DNA of 64,000 nt from Trichothermofontia sp964536415 (GTDB lineage: Bacteria; Cyanobacteriota; Cyanobacteriia; B231). The position numbers and the translations under genes were made by a program. The notes under the pieces are model-generated. The model saw only the letters and a program-made list of their open reading frames with translations. It made no database searches and was not told the DNA's origin. The stretch covers positions 1-64,000 of the forward strand of contig CAZHXN010000003.1 of NCBI GenBank assembly GCA_964536415.1, in the 5' to 3' direction. This document shows, in pieces, positions 1 to 8,008 of this stretch; position 1 is the stretch's first letter; each line of letters begins with the position of its first letter.

Positions 1-85
1 CGTTTCCCAAGTCTCTGAAGGACAGAAGCACCTAATGAACAATTGGCTCAAGACAATTGCCTGCCCTCATGTGACAAAGGCTGTA
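1..85. repeat. Dispersed 90-95 bp repeat, copy 1 (left end cut by window)
   Basis: This segment matches 4838-4932 and 51516-51608 along its whole length. All copies share the block CGTTTCCCAAGTCTCTGAAG, an inner inverted repeat built on CAATTGGC, and the right end AAAGGCTGTA. In this copy the right arm of the inner hairpin has one mismatch (GACAATTG instead of GCCAATTG). The left terminus is outside the window. No protein is encoded. It looks like a non-autonomous mobile repeat or a structured RNA element; the sequence alone does not decide which. Confidence 0.75.
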
Positions 86-895
86 ATACTTAAATTATCC
101 CTAGGCCAAGCATCTAATCTGCTCTGACCTGAATGATGCTCACAAATTCCATTAAGAAAAGACAGGAGAGAATAGTCCCCTGTCCAGTTGTAATCGACTC
201 TCAGACATACTTAGATCACAAGCTAGATCTGCCCTTGGCCGATGCCTAAGACACTACCCATGCACGAAGTGATCTCCCAAAATCGATACGGCTCAATAGA
301 AAAACTCAACGGACGGATTAACTTGACCGTGGGCAGGGTTTGGCTATTTTCACTATCTACCCGTTTACTATCCACGGTTAGCTGTCTAGCGTTAACATTT
401 GGTACGTGTACAGGTAAAATTCTTTGCCTGTAGTTGGGCAGGGAGGTCGGGCATTAGTGCAAGACCGTTGATCAACGTGGCCCAAAGCACAATGATTGTG
501 GCGATGCTTTTCATAATTTTGGTAAATGCACTTCCTGTATGGAAGTATCATGCCCAATGTCCGCCTGAATTCCATCAGGACATTTGCCCAAAATAAGGGC
601 GCCGATCGCCAGCATACTGGTGAATTCACGGGGAGCAGATGGCCCCCGTGGTATGGGAATGGTCTGTTCAGTCGATCGCACTTTGTTGAATATGGGATCG
701 CTGTCTCGGTTATTACAGTGGCAGGTAGGATGCCTAACCCATATCCCTTAGTCGGGCTACTGCTCCCTGAGGGGTTGCCCTGCGGTCAATCCGCGCCCCC
801 GATTGCACCCACCCGTTAAAACCGGTACAGTTACCAGCAGAGAAGTATGCCATGCTCAAGCGTGTATTGTGCCATCCGAACCTGGAGATTAGATA
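86..895. other. Gene-free, repeat-bearing stretch
   Basis: No open frame here resembles a known protein. Several 60-120 codon frames occur on both strands, overlap one another, lack convincing ribosome binding sites and have arbitrary composition, so I do not call them. A degenerate copy of a 45-bp repeat lies at 700-744 (compare 4558-4606 and 52710-52756). The stretch may be decayed mobile or coding DNA, but I cannot name a source. Confidence 0.5.
700..744. repeat. 45-bp dispersed repeat, copy A
   Basis: The segment has the pattern GTCTCGG, about 11 variable bases, then GGCAGGTAGGATGCC followed by an AACCC/ACCC block. The same order is seen at 4558-4606 and 52710-52756. The core can fold as an imperfect hairpin (GGCAGG... 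with ...TGCC). It lies in non-coding DNA like the other two copies. Divergence between copies is substantial, so family membership is likely but not certain. Confidence 0.45.
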
Positions 896-1057
896 ATGGC
901 AACTGTGCTGCTGCTCCTCCTCTTTATCTTCCTGGTCTGGGATTTCTACTGTATGAAACGGGTCGAGGCGGAAATTCGTCGCCAGCGACGGCATAAGATT
1001 GATGATTTGGAACGGTTTGTTGAACGACGATCGGGCTTTAACCGGGGTTGGGATTAG
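896..1057 (+). CDS. Small single-pass membrane protein, 53 aa, unknown function
   Basis: The ATG at 896 is preceded by a GGAG at 883-886 and opens a 54-codon frame ending in TAG. Residues 2-14 are almost entirely Leu, Val, Ile and Phe (one membrane helix), followed by Trp-Asp-Phe-Tyr and then a strongly basic cytoplasmic tail rich in Arg and Lys ending in Gly-Trp-Asp. This is the architecture of small cyanobacterial membrane proteins, but I do not recognise a named family. Its 3' end meets the 3' end of the flavoprotein gene on the other strand (4-bp overlap). Start and coding nature rest on composition and the Shine-Dalgarno site. Confidence 0.6.
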   Translation: MATVLLLLLFIFLVWDFYCMKRVEAEIRRQRRHKIDDLERFVERRSGFNRGWD

Positions 1058-2271
1058 GGACTGCCCATTGCCTGTCCCGCTAACCAGCCCGTTGTCCAAG
1101 CGCTTTGAAAATTAAAGCCCCCCGTTATCCCATCAATATCCAGGATTTCGCCCGCTAGATAAAGCCCAGGGCGGCAACGACTGGCCATTGTTTTAAAATC
1201 CACTTCCGGAAGAGATACGCCGCCACAGGTGACAAATTCTTCCTTAAAAACACCTTTTCCCGTCACTGCGTATTCTCCCCGCAGGAGTTGCTCACTGATT
1301 TGATTGAGCGCTGTTTTTGATAACTCAGCCCAGTGGCGATCGGGCACAATCCCCACATGATGTACCAGACTTTGCCAGAGGCGACGGGGGAGGGGGAGGG
1401 GACAATGGCCCGCGATCGCCCGCTTAGCCCAGGTTTGCTTTGTCGTCAGTAGGTGGGTGCGTAGGCGATCGGCAGTGAAGTCGGGGACCCAGTTAATCAC
1501 GAGGCTGGCTTGATAGCGATGGTCATGGAGCGATCGTGCCCCCCAGGCCGACAGCTTGAGGATGGCGGGTCCACTCAGGCCCCAATGGGTAATCAGCAAG
1601 GGACCAGTTTGGGTTAAGGTTTCTGCCCCCACCTGCAAGCGGAGGTGGACGTTGGCCACACTGACTCCCGCGAGATCTTGCAGCCGGGAATCGGTCACAT
1701 TCAAGGTAAAGAGGGAGGGGACGGGGGGTTGCAGCGTATGCCCTAACTGTTGCGCAATCTGGTAACCACGGGGATTACTGCCGGTGGCGAGAAGGACCCG
1801 ATCGCTGAGAATCACGTTTCCTGATTTCAGAAGTAATTGCAACTGGTTCTCTTGAGGTTCCACCCGTACCACAGGGGTTTGGGTTCGCAATTGTACTCCG
1901 GCCCGATCGGCGGCCTGCAATAGACATTGGACGATCGTCTCGGAGTCGTCACTAACGGGAAACATCCGGCCATCGGCTTCGGTTTTGAGTTGAACCCCGT
2001 GGGCAGCAAACCAGGCGATCGTGTCGCGGGGTTGGAAGCGGGTGAAGGGTCCCCGCAGTGCCCGACTGCCACGGGGATAGGCTTGACAGAGAGTGGCTGG
2101 ATCAAAGCAGGCATGGGTGACATTACAGCGCCCGCCACCGGAAATGCGCACCTTAGCAAGGGGTTGAGGTCCCGCTTCCAGGATCAAGACACGGGCCTGG
2201 GGATGGGCTTCTGCCACCGCGATCGCCCCAAAGACACCGGCTGCGCCCCCGCCAATAACTGTGATCCGCAC
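1054..2271 (-). CDS. NAD(P)/FAD-dependent oxidoreductase, HI0933/YhiN family
   Basis: The protein opens with a Rossmann dinucleotide fold, ITVIGGGAAG at about residues 3-12. The family signature SGGGRCNVTH follows at about residues 44-53, and the C-terminal FAD-contact segment GITGGFNFQSAWTTG lies near residue 390. This is the layout of HI0933/BaiN-like flavoproteins, whose substrate is mostly unknown. I place the start at a GTG (2271) directly before the nucleotide-binding strand, giving 405 residues, the usual length. An upstream frame extension to 2376 would overlap the rtcB start and adds no conserved sequence. It is divergent from rtcB across about 108 bp. Confidence 0.9.
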   Translation of the reverse strand: MRITVIGGGAAGVFGAIAVAEAHPQARVLILEAGPQPLAKVRISGGGRCNVTHACFDPATLCQAYPRGSRALRGPFTRFQPRDTIAWFAAHGVQLKTEADGRMFPVSDDSETIVQCLLQAADRAGVQLRTQTPVVRVEPQENQLQLLLKSGNVILSDRVLLATGSNPRGYQIAQQLGHTLQPPVPSLFTLNVTDSRLQDLAGVSVANVHLRLQVGAETLTQTGPLLITHWGLSGPAILKLSAWGARSLHDHRYQASLVINWVPDFTADRLRTHLLTTKQTWAKRAIAGHCPLPLPRRLWQSLVHHVGIVPDRHWAELSKTALNQISEQLLRGEYAVTGKGVFKEEFVTCGGVSLPEVDFKTMASRCRPGLYLAGEILDIDGITGGFNFQSAWTTGWLAGQAMGSP

Positions 2272-2379
2272 TATGTTGAGTGACAACCGACCGTTCCCCC
2301 TACCCGTGAATGCTTGCAGAACTAGAATTGTAGTATGGCGATCGTGCTGAATCGCGATCGTGCCCTGTGGAGTCAAGCC

Positions 2380-3561
2380 ATGCCTTTTGAACCGTTAGAT
2401 ATCAACACCTCCGCTCCGGTCCTTTCCTGGGCGAACCATGAATTGGGCCATGAAGAATTGCGCATGGCGAAGAACATGGCCTCCTTACCCTTTGTCTATA
2501 AACATATTGCCCTGATGCCCGATGTTCACCTGGGCAAAGGGGCGTTGGTCGGGTCAGTGATTGCGACTAAGGAAGCCATTATTCCGGCGGCGGTTGGGGT
2601 CGATATTGGTTGCGGGATGTGTGCCATTAAAACCCCCTTTCACGCTGAACAACTAGAGGGAAAACTGAAGAAAATTCGTCTCGATATTGAAGCGGCTATT
2701 CCTGTGGGATTTGACGAAAACAAAGAAATTGAAAAAGCCGTTATCAACTGGCAGGGCTGGCGTGATTTTAAGGACCTGCATCCCGGCGTCAAACATTTGG
2801 AAAGTAAAGCGATGAAGCAATTGGGATCGCTGGGGGGTGGTAATCATTTTATTGAAGTTTGTCTCGATACTGACAATGCGGTTTGGTTGATGCTTCATTC
2901 TGGTTCGCGCAATATTGGGAATATGTTAGCTCAACAGCATATCGAGACGGCTAAGGGCTTGATGAAATTAGCCCAGCAGTCGCTCCCTGATCCCGATCTC
3001 GCCTATTTTATAGCCGGAACCCCGGAATTTACGGCCTATTGGCACGATTTGCAATGGGCACAAGCCTATGCCCACTTTAACCGGGATGTGATGATGGCCC
3101 GGTTCCAACGGATTATTGAAAAATACCTGGCCGGTGGGAAGCCAACGCGTCCCTTGATGATCATTAACTGCCACCATAACTATGCCGAAAAAGAAGTGCA
3201 TTTTGGCGAAGATGTGTACGTGACGCGCAAGGGGGCTGTTCGTGCCCAACAGGAAGACTATGGGATTATCCCCGGTTCAATGGGAGCCAAGTCCTACATC
3301 GTCAAGGGCAAGGGTAATCTGGAAAGCTATTGTTCCTGTTCCCACGGTGCGGGGCGCTTGATGTCGCGCCATCGGGCCAAAAAGGAATTTACCCTGGATG
3401 ATTTGATTCAACAAACCCAGGGCGTGGAATGCCGGAAGGATACGGGGGTGATTGATGAAATTCCGGCGGCCTATAAACCGATCGAGGCAGTCATGGCGAG
3501 TCAGGCGGATTTAGTAGAGGTGGTGGCCAGTTTGAAGCAGGTGGTTTGCGTCAAAGGTTAG
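2380..3561 (+). CDS. RtcB-family RNA ligase
   Basis: RtcB joins 2',3'-cyclic phosphate or 3'-phosphate RNA ends to 5'-OH ends using GTP and Mn2+, in tRNA splicing or RNA repair. The metal and guanylate residues can be seen in order: GVDIGCGM (Cys near residue 78), LGGGNHFIEV, MLHSGSRNIG, INCHHNYAEKE, and CSCSHGAGR, which holds the His that carries GMP in this family. The ATG at 2380 has a GGAG eight bases upstream and gives 393 residues starting MPFEPLD, as in cyanobacterial relatives. An in-frame ATG at 2335 is less likely. The stop region overlaps the convergent hydrolase gene by 11 bp. No archease or RtcA gene is adjacent. Confidence 0.93.
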   Translation: MPFEPLDINTSAPVLSWANHELGHEELRMAKNMASLPFVYKHIALMPDVHLGKGALVGSVIATKEAIIPAAVGVDIGCGMCAIKTPFHAEQLEGKLKKIRLDIEAAIPVGFDENKEIEKAVINWQGWRDFKDLHPGVKHLESKAMKQLGSLGGGNHFIEVCLDTDNAVWLMLHSGSRNIGNMLAQQHIETAKGLMKLAQQSLPDPDLAYFIAGTPEFTAYWHDLQWAQAYAHFNRDVMMARFQRIIEKYLAGGKPTRPLMIINCHHNYAEKEVHFGEDVYVTRKGAVRAQQEDYGIIPGSMGAKSYIVKGKGNLESYCSCSHGAGRLMSRHRAKKEFTLDDLIQQTQGVECRKDTGVIDEIPAAYKPIEAVMASQADLVEVVASLKQVVCVKG

Positions 3562-4504
3562 GAGCCGCCTGGGTTTGCACCCAATCCTGGATCAGGGCGT
3601 TGACGACTTCGGGAATTTCGTCCTGGGGACAATGGCCCGCCTCTGGGAGTTCGATAAATTGCTGCACGGCGGGAAACTCAGCTAACTGGCGACCTAGGGC
3701 GATCGGTTCCCACGGGTCCTGCGCTCCCCACAGGATCAGGGCCGGACAGGGCAATATGGGCAGCAAATCCTCTGGCAAGGGGCCTTGAGAATAGCGGGTA
3801 AAGGCCAAAAACACATCCACCGCCCCTGGATCTTGGGCCGGAGCCATCAGCAACTCGATCAACTCATCGGTGACGGCCTCGGTGTTGCCATAGGCTTGCA
3901 GCAAAATCTTGCGCACCGTGGTGGGACGGGCAAATTGGCGGAAAAAGAGTTGGCCCAGCCAGCGGGAGGTGAACAGACGTTGCAACAGTGGTGCCCCCAA
4001 CCGTTGCACCCAGGGTAAATTCGCCCGCTTGCGATCGTGCAATAACCGCAATGAACAATTGATCAGCACCACCCCCTGCACCCAATCCGGAGCCAACACC
4101 GCCGTTTGCATCACCGCCACACAGCCGATCGAATTCCCAACCAAAAAGGCCGGACCCCCTACCACCTCCCGACAGAAATCCGCCAACTGGGCGGCCCAGG
4201 TTTCAAACGTATAGCTCACTTCCCCCTGGGGTTTGGGTTTTGCCGAGCCGCCAAAGCCCAGCAGATCGATCGCGTAGACCCGGCAGGACGCCGCCAAGAC
4301 CGGCAAATTCTTGCGCCAGTGTCCCAAGGAGGCCCCAAAACCATGCACGAGCACCAACGCGGGTCCTGTATCCCCTTGGGTTTGATAGGCGATCGGGAAC
4401 CCTCGCCACAGCCAGGTTTGGATGTCGGGAGCAGATGACGGTAACGGATACGAAGTGGGCGTTGTTGGGGCGCTTGAAAGGGAAGTCATCACGACGAAAG
4501 TCAT
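3551..4504 (-). CDS. Alpha/beta-fold hydrolase
   Basis: A 317-residue alpha/beta hydrolase. It shows the oxyanion motif HGFGAS (about 54-59), the nucleophile elbow GNSIG (Ser near 125), the acid in WGAQDPWEP and the catalytic His in EAGHCPQDE. The first 30 residues are Ser/Thr/Pro-rich and probably disordered; there is no clear signal peptide. The GNSIG elbow and overall pattern recall the plant/cyanobacterial group that includes pheophytinase and chlorophyll dephytylase, so a pigment or ester substrate is possible, but that is an inference. It converges on rtcB with an 11-bp overlap. Confidence 0.85.
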   Translation of the reverse strand: MTFVVMTSLSSAPTTPTSYPLPSSAPDIQTWLWRGFPIAYQTQGDTGPALVLVHGFGASLGHWRKNLPVLAASCRVYAIDLLGFGGSAKPKPQGEVSYTFETWAAQLADFCREVVGGPAFLVGNSIGCVAVMQTAVLAPDWVQGVVLINCSLRLLHDRKRANLPWVQRLGAPLLQRLFTSRWLGQLFFRQFARPTTVRKILLQAYGNTEAVTDELIELLMAPAQDPGAVDVFLAFTRYSQGPLPEDLLPILPCPALILWGAQDPWEPIALGRQLAEFPAVQQFIELPEAGHCPQDEIPEVVNALIQDWVQTQAAPNL

Positions 4505-4557
4505 AGGGGGGCTTACCTCTAGGTTAGCGAAAGATCCCTGATCTAAACGTGGAATAG

Positions 4558-4606
4558 CCGTCTCGGCTGTCTCCGGGGCAGGCAGGATGCCCCACCCACT
4601 AACTAC
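4558..4606. repeat. 45-bp dispersed repeat, copy B
   Basis: It reads CCGTCTCGGCTGTCTCC then GGGGCAGGCAGGATGCCCC and CACCCACTAA. GGGGCA pairs with TGCCCC around a 7-base loop, so the copy can form a short hairpin. The same order of blocks occurs at 700-744 and 52710-52756. Confidence 0.5.
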
Positions 4607-4837
4607 TTTGTGATCTACTTTGCGATCGCTTGGAGATGCCTACCCCAACCCGGTTTTGCAGTTACAGCGTTTCCCATTTTTAGCCCTTATTTTCAGCCAT
4701 TAATTGCCAGCCTGAAACTATCGAAAAACCTAAAATTTAACCTAAATATAAATCCAGGATAATTTTGTTGAGAATACAAACTTAAATAAAACTTAAGTCT
4801 GGGTTAGGAGTCAGAGATTCCAGACCACAATTCGATA

Positions 4838-4932
4838 TACAGCGTTTCCCAAGTCTCTGAAGGACAGAAGCCCCTGATGAACAATTGGCTCAAGCCAATT
4901 GCCTGCCCCTCACGGAGACAATAAAGGCTGTA
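4838..4932. repeat. Dispersed 95-bp repeat, copy 2 (complete), in the glgP leader
   Basis: This is the complete copy. The ends are imperfect terminal inverted repeats: TACAGCGTTT at the left and AAAGGCTGTA at the right, which is TACAGCCTTT when complemented (9 of 10 match). Inside is a perfect inverted repeat, CAATTGGC-TCAA-GCCAATTG, able to form an 8-bp stem with a 4-base loop. TA dinucleotides at both ends would fit an IS630/Tc1-like MITE with a TA target, but copy 3 lacks the left TA. The element ends 22-34 bases before the candidate glgP start codons. Confidence 0.8.
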
Positions 4933-4966
4933 CTTCAAGCACATTGGCCTAAGGATGGATATTGAT

Positions 4967-7507
4967 ATGATTTCCCTATTCAGCAAACCAGAGAAGTCGA
5001 ACTTGCAAATTGAAGATGATCGCACGGGTTTAGAAATTGACACCCTTCGGCGGGCACTGGCCGACAACCTTTTCTACAATCAAGGCAAGTTTCCCGACAT
5101 TGCAACTAAAAATGATTATTATATGGCCCTCGCCTATACTGTGCGCGATCGCCTCTTGCAACGGTGGTTAAATACAACCCAGACCTATCTGGAACAAGAT
5201 GTCAAGTTGGTCGCCTATCTATCGGCTGAATTTCTGCTGGGGCCACACCTGGGCAATAACTTATTGAACTTGGGTATCTATGATCAGGTGAAACAGGCTG
5301 TTACGGCATCGGGTCTGGATCTGGATGAACTCTTGGCCCAGGAAGAAGAACCCGGCCTCGGCAATGGAGGGTTAGGGCGTTTGGCGGCCTGTTATATGGA
5401 GTCCTTAGCAACCCTGGAAATCCCCGCGATCGGCTATGGGATTCGCTATGAATTTGGTATCTTTGACCAGGAAATTCGCGATGGCTGGCAGGTTGAAATT
5501 ACCGATAAATGGTTGCAATTTGGTAACCCCTGGGAACTGGCTCGCCCGGAATATGCCGTCATGGTCAAATTGGGAGGACATACCGAAGCCTACGTCGATG
5601 AAGACGGTCACTACCGGAGTCGTTGGCTTCCCGATCGCGTCGTTAAGGGAATTCCCTATGACACCCCCATTGTCGGCTACCACGTCAATACCGCCAACAC
5701 CCTGCGCCTCTGGCGGGCCGAAGCCCCCGAATCCTTTGATTTCCAGACGTTTAACGTGGGGGATTATTACGGTGCGGTAGATCAGAAAGTCTATTCTGAA
5801 AATCTCACTAAAGTTCTCTACCCCAATGATGAACCGATCCAGGGGAAACAATTGCGCTTGGAACAACAATATTTCTTTGTCTCCTGTTCCCTTCAGGACA
5901 TGATTCGCATGTACCTACATACGGGTAAAAGTCTCGATACTTTTCACACCCGTTTTGCCGTGCAATTGAATGATACCCATCCGGCGATCGGCATTGCTGA
6001 ACTCATGCGTTTACTGGTGGATGAACATCATTTCCCGTGGGAAAAGGCATGGGACATTACCCAACAAACCTTTGGGTTTACTAATCACACCCTCTTGCCA
6101 GAAGCCCTAGAGAAGTGGTCAGTGGAGTTGTTTGGTAGTCTCCTGCCGCGCCATTTGGAAATTATTTATGAAATTAACCGGCGATTCTTGGATCAAGTCC
6201 GGCTGAAATATTTGGGAGATGAAGCCCGCCTAGCCCGTCTATCTTTGATTGATGAGTCGGGGCCACGCTATGTACGGATGGCCCACCTAGCCTGTGTGGG
6301 GAGTCATGCCATTAACGGCGTTGCGGCTTTACACTCGGAACTATTAAAACAGGATACCCTGCACGATTTTTATGAACTTTGGCCTGAAAAGTTTAGCAAC
6401 AAGACCAATGGGGTAACCCCACGTCGCTGGATTGCCCTCAGCAACCCCCGCATGACCAATCTGATTACCCAGAAAATTGGCGATCGCTGGCTCACGCACC
6501 TGGAAGATTTGCGACAACTGGAACCCTTCGCTGAAAATGCAAGTTTCCGGCAGGAATGGCGACAAATTAAACGGGCTGTTAAACAGAATTTGGCTACCTA
6601 TATTCTGGCGAAAACGGGTATTACCGTCAGCCCGGACTCCCTATTTGACATCCAAGTCAAACGGATTCATGAGTACAAACGGCAGCACTTGAATGCCCTG
6701 CACATCATGACCCTCTACCACCGCCTCAAGCATGATCCCAATTTAGATGTCCCCCCGCGTACCTTTATCTTTGGTGGCAAGGCAGCACCGGGTTACTTTA
6801 TGGCCAAGTTGATCATTAAATTGATCACCAGCATTGCCGATGTCGTGAACCATGACCCGGATATTCGCGATCGCCTGAAGGTGGTGTTTCTCCCCGACTA
6901 CAACGTGACCCTGGGGCAACGGGTGTATCCATCTGCCGATTTATCCGAGCAGATTTCCACCGCTGGGAAGGAAGCCTCCGGGACCGGCAATATGAAGTTT
7001 TCCATGAATGGTGCCTTAACGATCGGTACACTGGATGGGGCAAATATCGAGATTCGGGAAGAAGCTGGGGCCGAGAATTTCTTCCTCTTTGGTCTCACAG
7101 CCCAAGAGGTTTATGACCTGCAAGCCAGGGGCTACAATCCGTGGGATTACTATCAAGGTAACGGACAACTGAAGACGATCTTAGATCTCCTGGGGAGCGG
7201 GTATTTCTCCCACGGTGATACGCAATTGTTCCGTCCCTTAATCGATTCCTTGCTCCACCATGATCCCTTCCTACTGCTAGCCGACTACCAGTCCTACATT
7301 GACTGTCAGGAAACCGTCAGCCAAGCCTACAAGGATCAGGAACAATGGACCCGGATGTCGATCCTTAATACTGCCCGGATGGGTAAATTTTCCTCCGATC
7401 GCTCGATCCGGGAATACTGTGAGGAGATTTGGCATACCCAACCCACGCCGATCGCCCTGAAAGCCTATGTGCAAGACGATGCCGGACTGAGTGTGCCAAA
7501 ATCCTAG
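4967..7507 (+). CDS. glgP: Glycogen phosphorylase
   Basis: The enzyme removes glucose-1-phosphate from glycogen ends by phosphorolysis, using pyridoxal phosphate. The protein is about 846 residues, the normal length. Family signatures include LGNGGLGRLAACYMES near 135, QLNDTHPAIG near 330, IQVKRIHEYKRQ near 565, and the PLP-lysine segment EASGTGNMKFSMNGALT near 675. I prefer the ATG at 4967 (MISLFSKPEK), which has AAGGA 11 bases upstream; an ATG at 4955 in the same frame sits too close to that site. It stands alone after a mobile-looking repeat, which could affect its expression. Confidence 0.95.
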   Translation: MISLFSKPEKSNLQIEDDRTGLEIDTLRRALADNLFYNQGKFPDIATKNDYYMALAYTVRDRLLQRWLNTTQTYLEQDVKLVAYLSAEFLLGPHLGNNLLNLGIYDQVKQAVTASGLDLDELLAQEEEPGLGNGGLGRLAACYMESLATLEIPAIGYGIRYEFGIFDQEIRDGWQVEITDKWLQFGNPWELARPEYAVMVKLGGHTEAYVDEDGHYRSRWLPDRVVKGIPYDTPIVGYHVNTANTLRLWRAEAPESFDFQTFNVGDYYGAVDQKVYSENLTKVLYPNDEPIQGKQLRLEQQYFFVSCSLQDMIRMYLHTGKSLDTFHTRFAVQLNDTHPAIGIAELMRLLVDEHHFPWEKAWDITQQTFGFTNHTLLPEALEKWSVELFGSLLPRHLEIIYEINRRFLDQVRLKYLGDEARLARLSLIDESGPRYVRMAHLACVGSHAINGVAALHSELLKQDTLHDFYELWPEKFSNKTNGVTPRRWIALSNPRMTNLITQKIGDRWLTHLEDLRQLEPFAENASFRQEWRQIKRAVKQNLATYILAKTGITVSPDSLFDIQVKRIHEYKRQHLNALHIMTLYHRLKHDPNLDVPPRTFIFGGKAAPGYFMAKLIIKLITSIADVVNHDPDIRDRLKVVFLPDYNVTLGQRVYPSADLSEQISTAGKEASGTGNMKFSMNGALTIGTLDGANIEIREEAGAENFFLFGLTAQEVYDLQARGYNPWDYYQGNGQLKTILDLLGSGYFSHGDTQLFRPLIDSLLHHDPFLLLADYQSYIDCQETVSQAYKDQEQWTRMSILNTARMGKFSSDRSIREYCEEIWHTQPTPIALKAYVQDDAGLSVPKS

Positions 7508-7543
7508 ACAGAGCCATATCCAGGGCCATATCCAGGGAGACTG

Positions 7544-8008
7544 ATGTTAAGGCTGCAATCATTATCGAGGGGAAACCCCTTTGGCATACGTTTTCCGCCT
7601 CCGCCTCGACGCTCATGGCAAAGCCTCATCGCGATCGGTCTGAGTATGTGGCTGAGCGCCTGCGGCGTTCGCGATGGACTTGACACCATTCTCCCCACTT
7701 CGGCGAGTCCTATGACTCCGGTTGCAACCTTGGCTCCCACTTCCCCCAAAATAGGCGAAGTCCCCGAATCGGTTAAAAACGCTGTCCTGGCAGATCTCAG
7801 CCAAAGCACGGGGCAACCTGTCAGCCGCTTTAAAGTCGAGCAGGTAGCCCCCCATACATGGCCCGATGGCTGTTTAGGGTTAGCAGCACCGGATCGGTTT
7901 TGTACACAGGCCCTCGTCCCCGGCTGGCGAGTGACGGTCACGGATGGCACGCGATCGTGGGTGTATCGGACTAATGCAACGGGGTCTCAGCTTAAGCCGG
8001 AACCTTAA
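7544..8008 (+). CDS. Putative lipoprotein with a conserved cyanobacterial C-terminal domain
   Basis: A 154-residue protein with an AGGGAG ribosome site five bases before its ATG. A basic N-terminus leads to a hydrophobic helix and the lipobox LSAC near residue 40, so it is probably lipid-anchored. A Ser/Pro/Thr linker follows. The C-terminal 80 residues contain the pattern WPDGCLGLAAPDRFC and VPGWRVTV, ending WVYRTNATG, a domain I recall from many cyanobacterial secreted proteins of unknown role. Two Cys in this domain may form a disulfide. The 12-bp unit CCATATCCAGGG is repeated in tandem just upstream (7514-7537). Its 3' end overlaps the convergent dehydrogenase gene by 17 bp. Confidence 0.75.
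   Translation: MLRLQSLSRGNPFGIRFPPPPRRSWQSLIAIGLSMWLSACGVRDGLDTILPTSASPMTPVATLAPTSPKIGEVPESVKNAVLADLSQSTGQPVSRFKVEQVAPHTWPDGCLGLAAPDRFCTQALVPGWRVTVTDGTRSWVYRTNATGSQLKPEP

Larger units (their letters stand above)
4505..4966. other. Intergenic region upstream of glgP, with two repeats
   Basis: This region between the divergent hydrolase gene and glgP holds one copy of the 45-bp repeat (4558-4606), an AT-rich tract (about 4690-4800), an isolated TTACAGCGTTTCCCA match to the start of the 95-bp repeat near 4662-4676, and a full 95-bp repeat (4838-4932). No gene is visible. The glgP promoter must lie in or upstream of the repeat. Confidence 0.6.

Noticed and set aside
242..819. Overlapping 60-100 codon frames on both strands near the window start
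   Set aside because: They overlap each other, lack ribosome sites and conserved patterns, and lie in repeat-bearing DNA.
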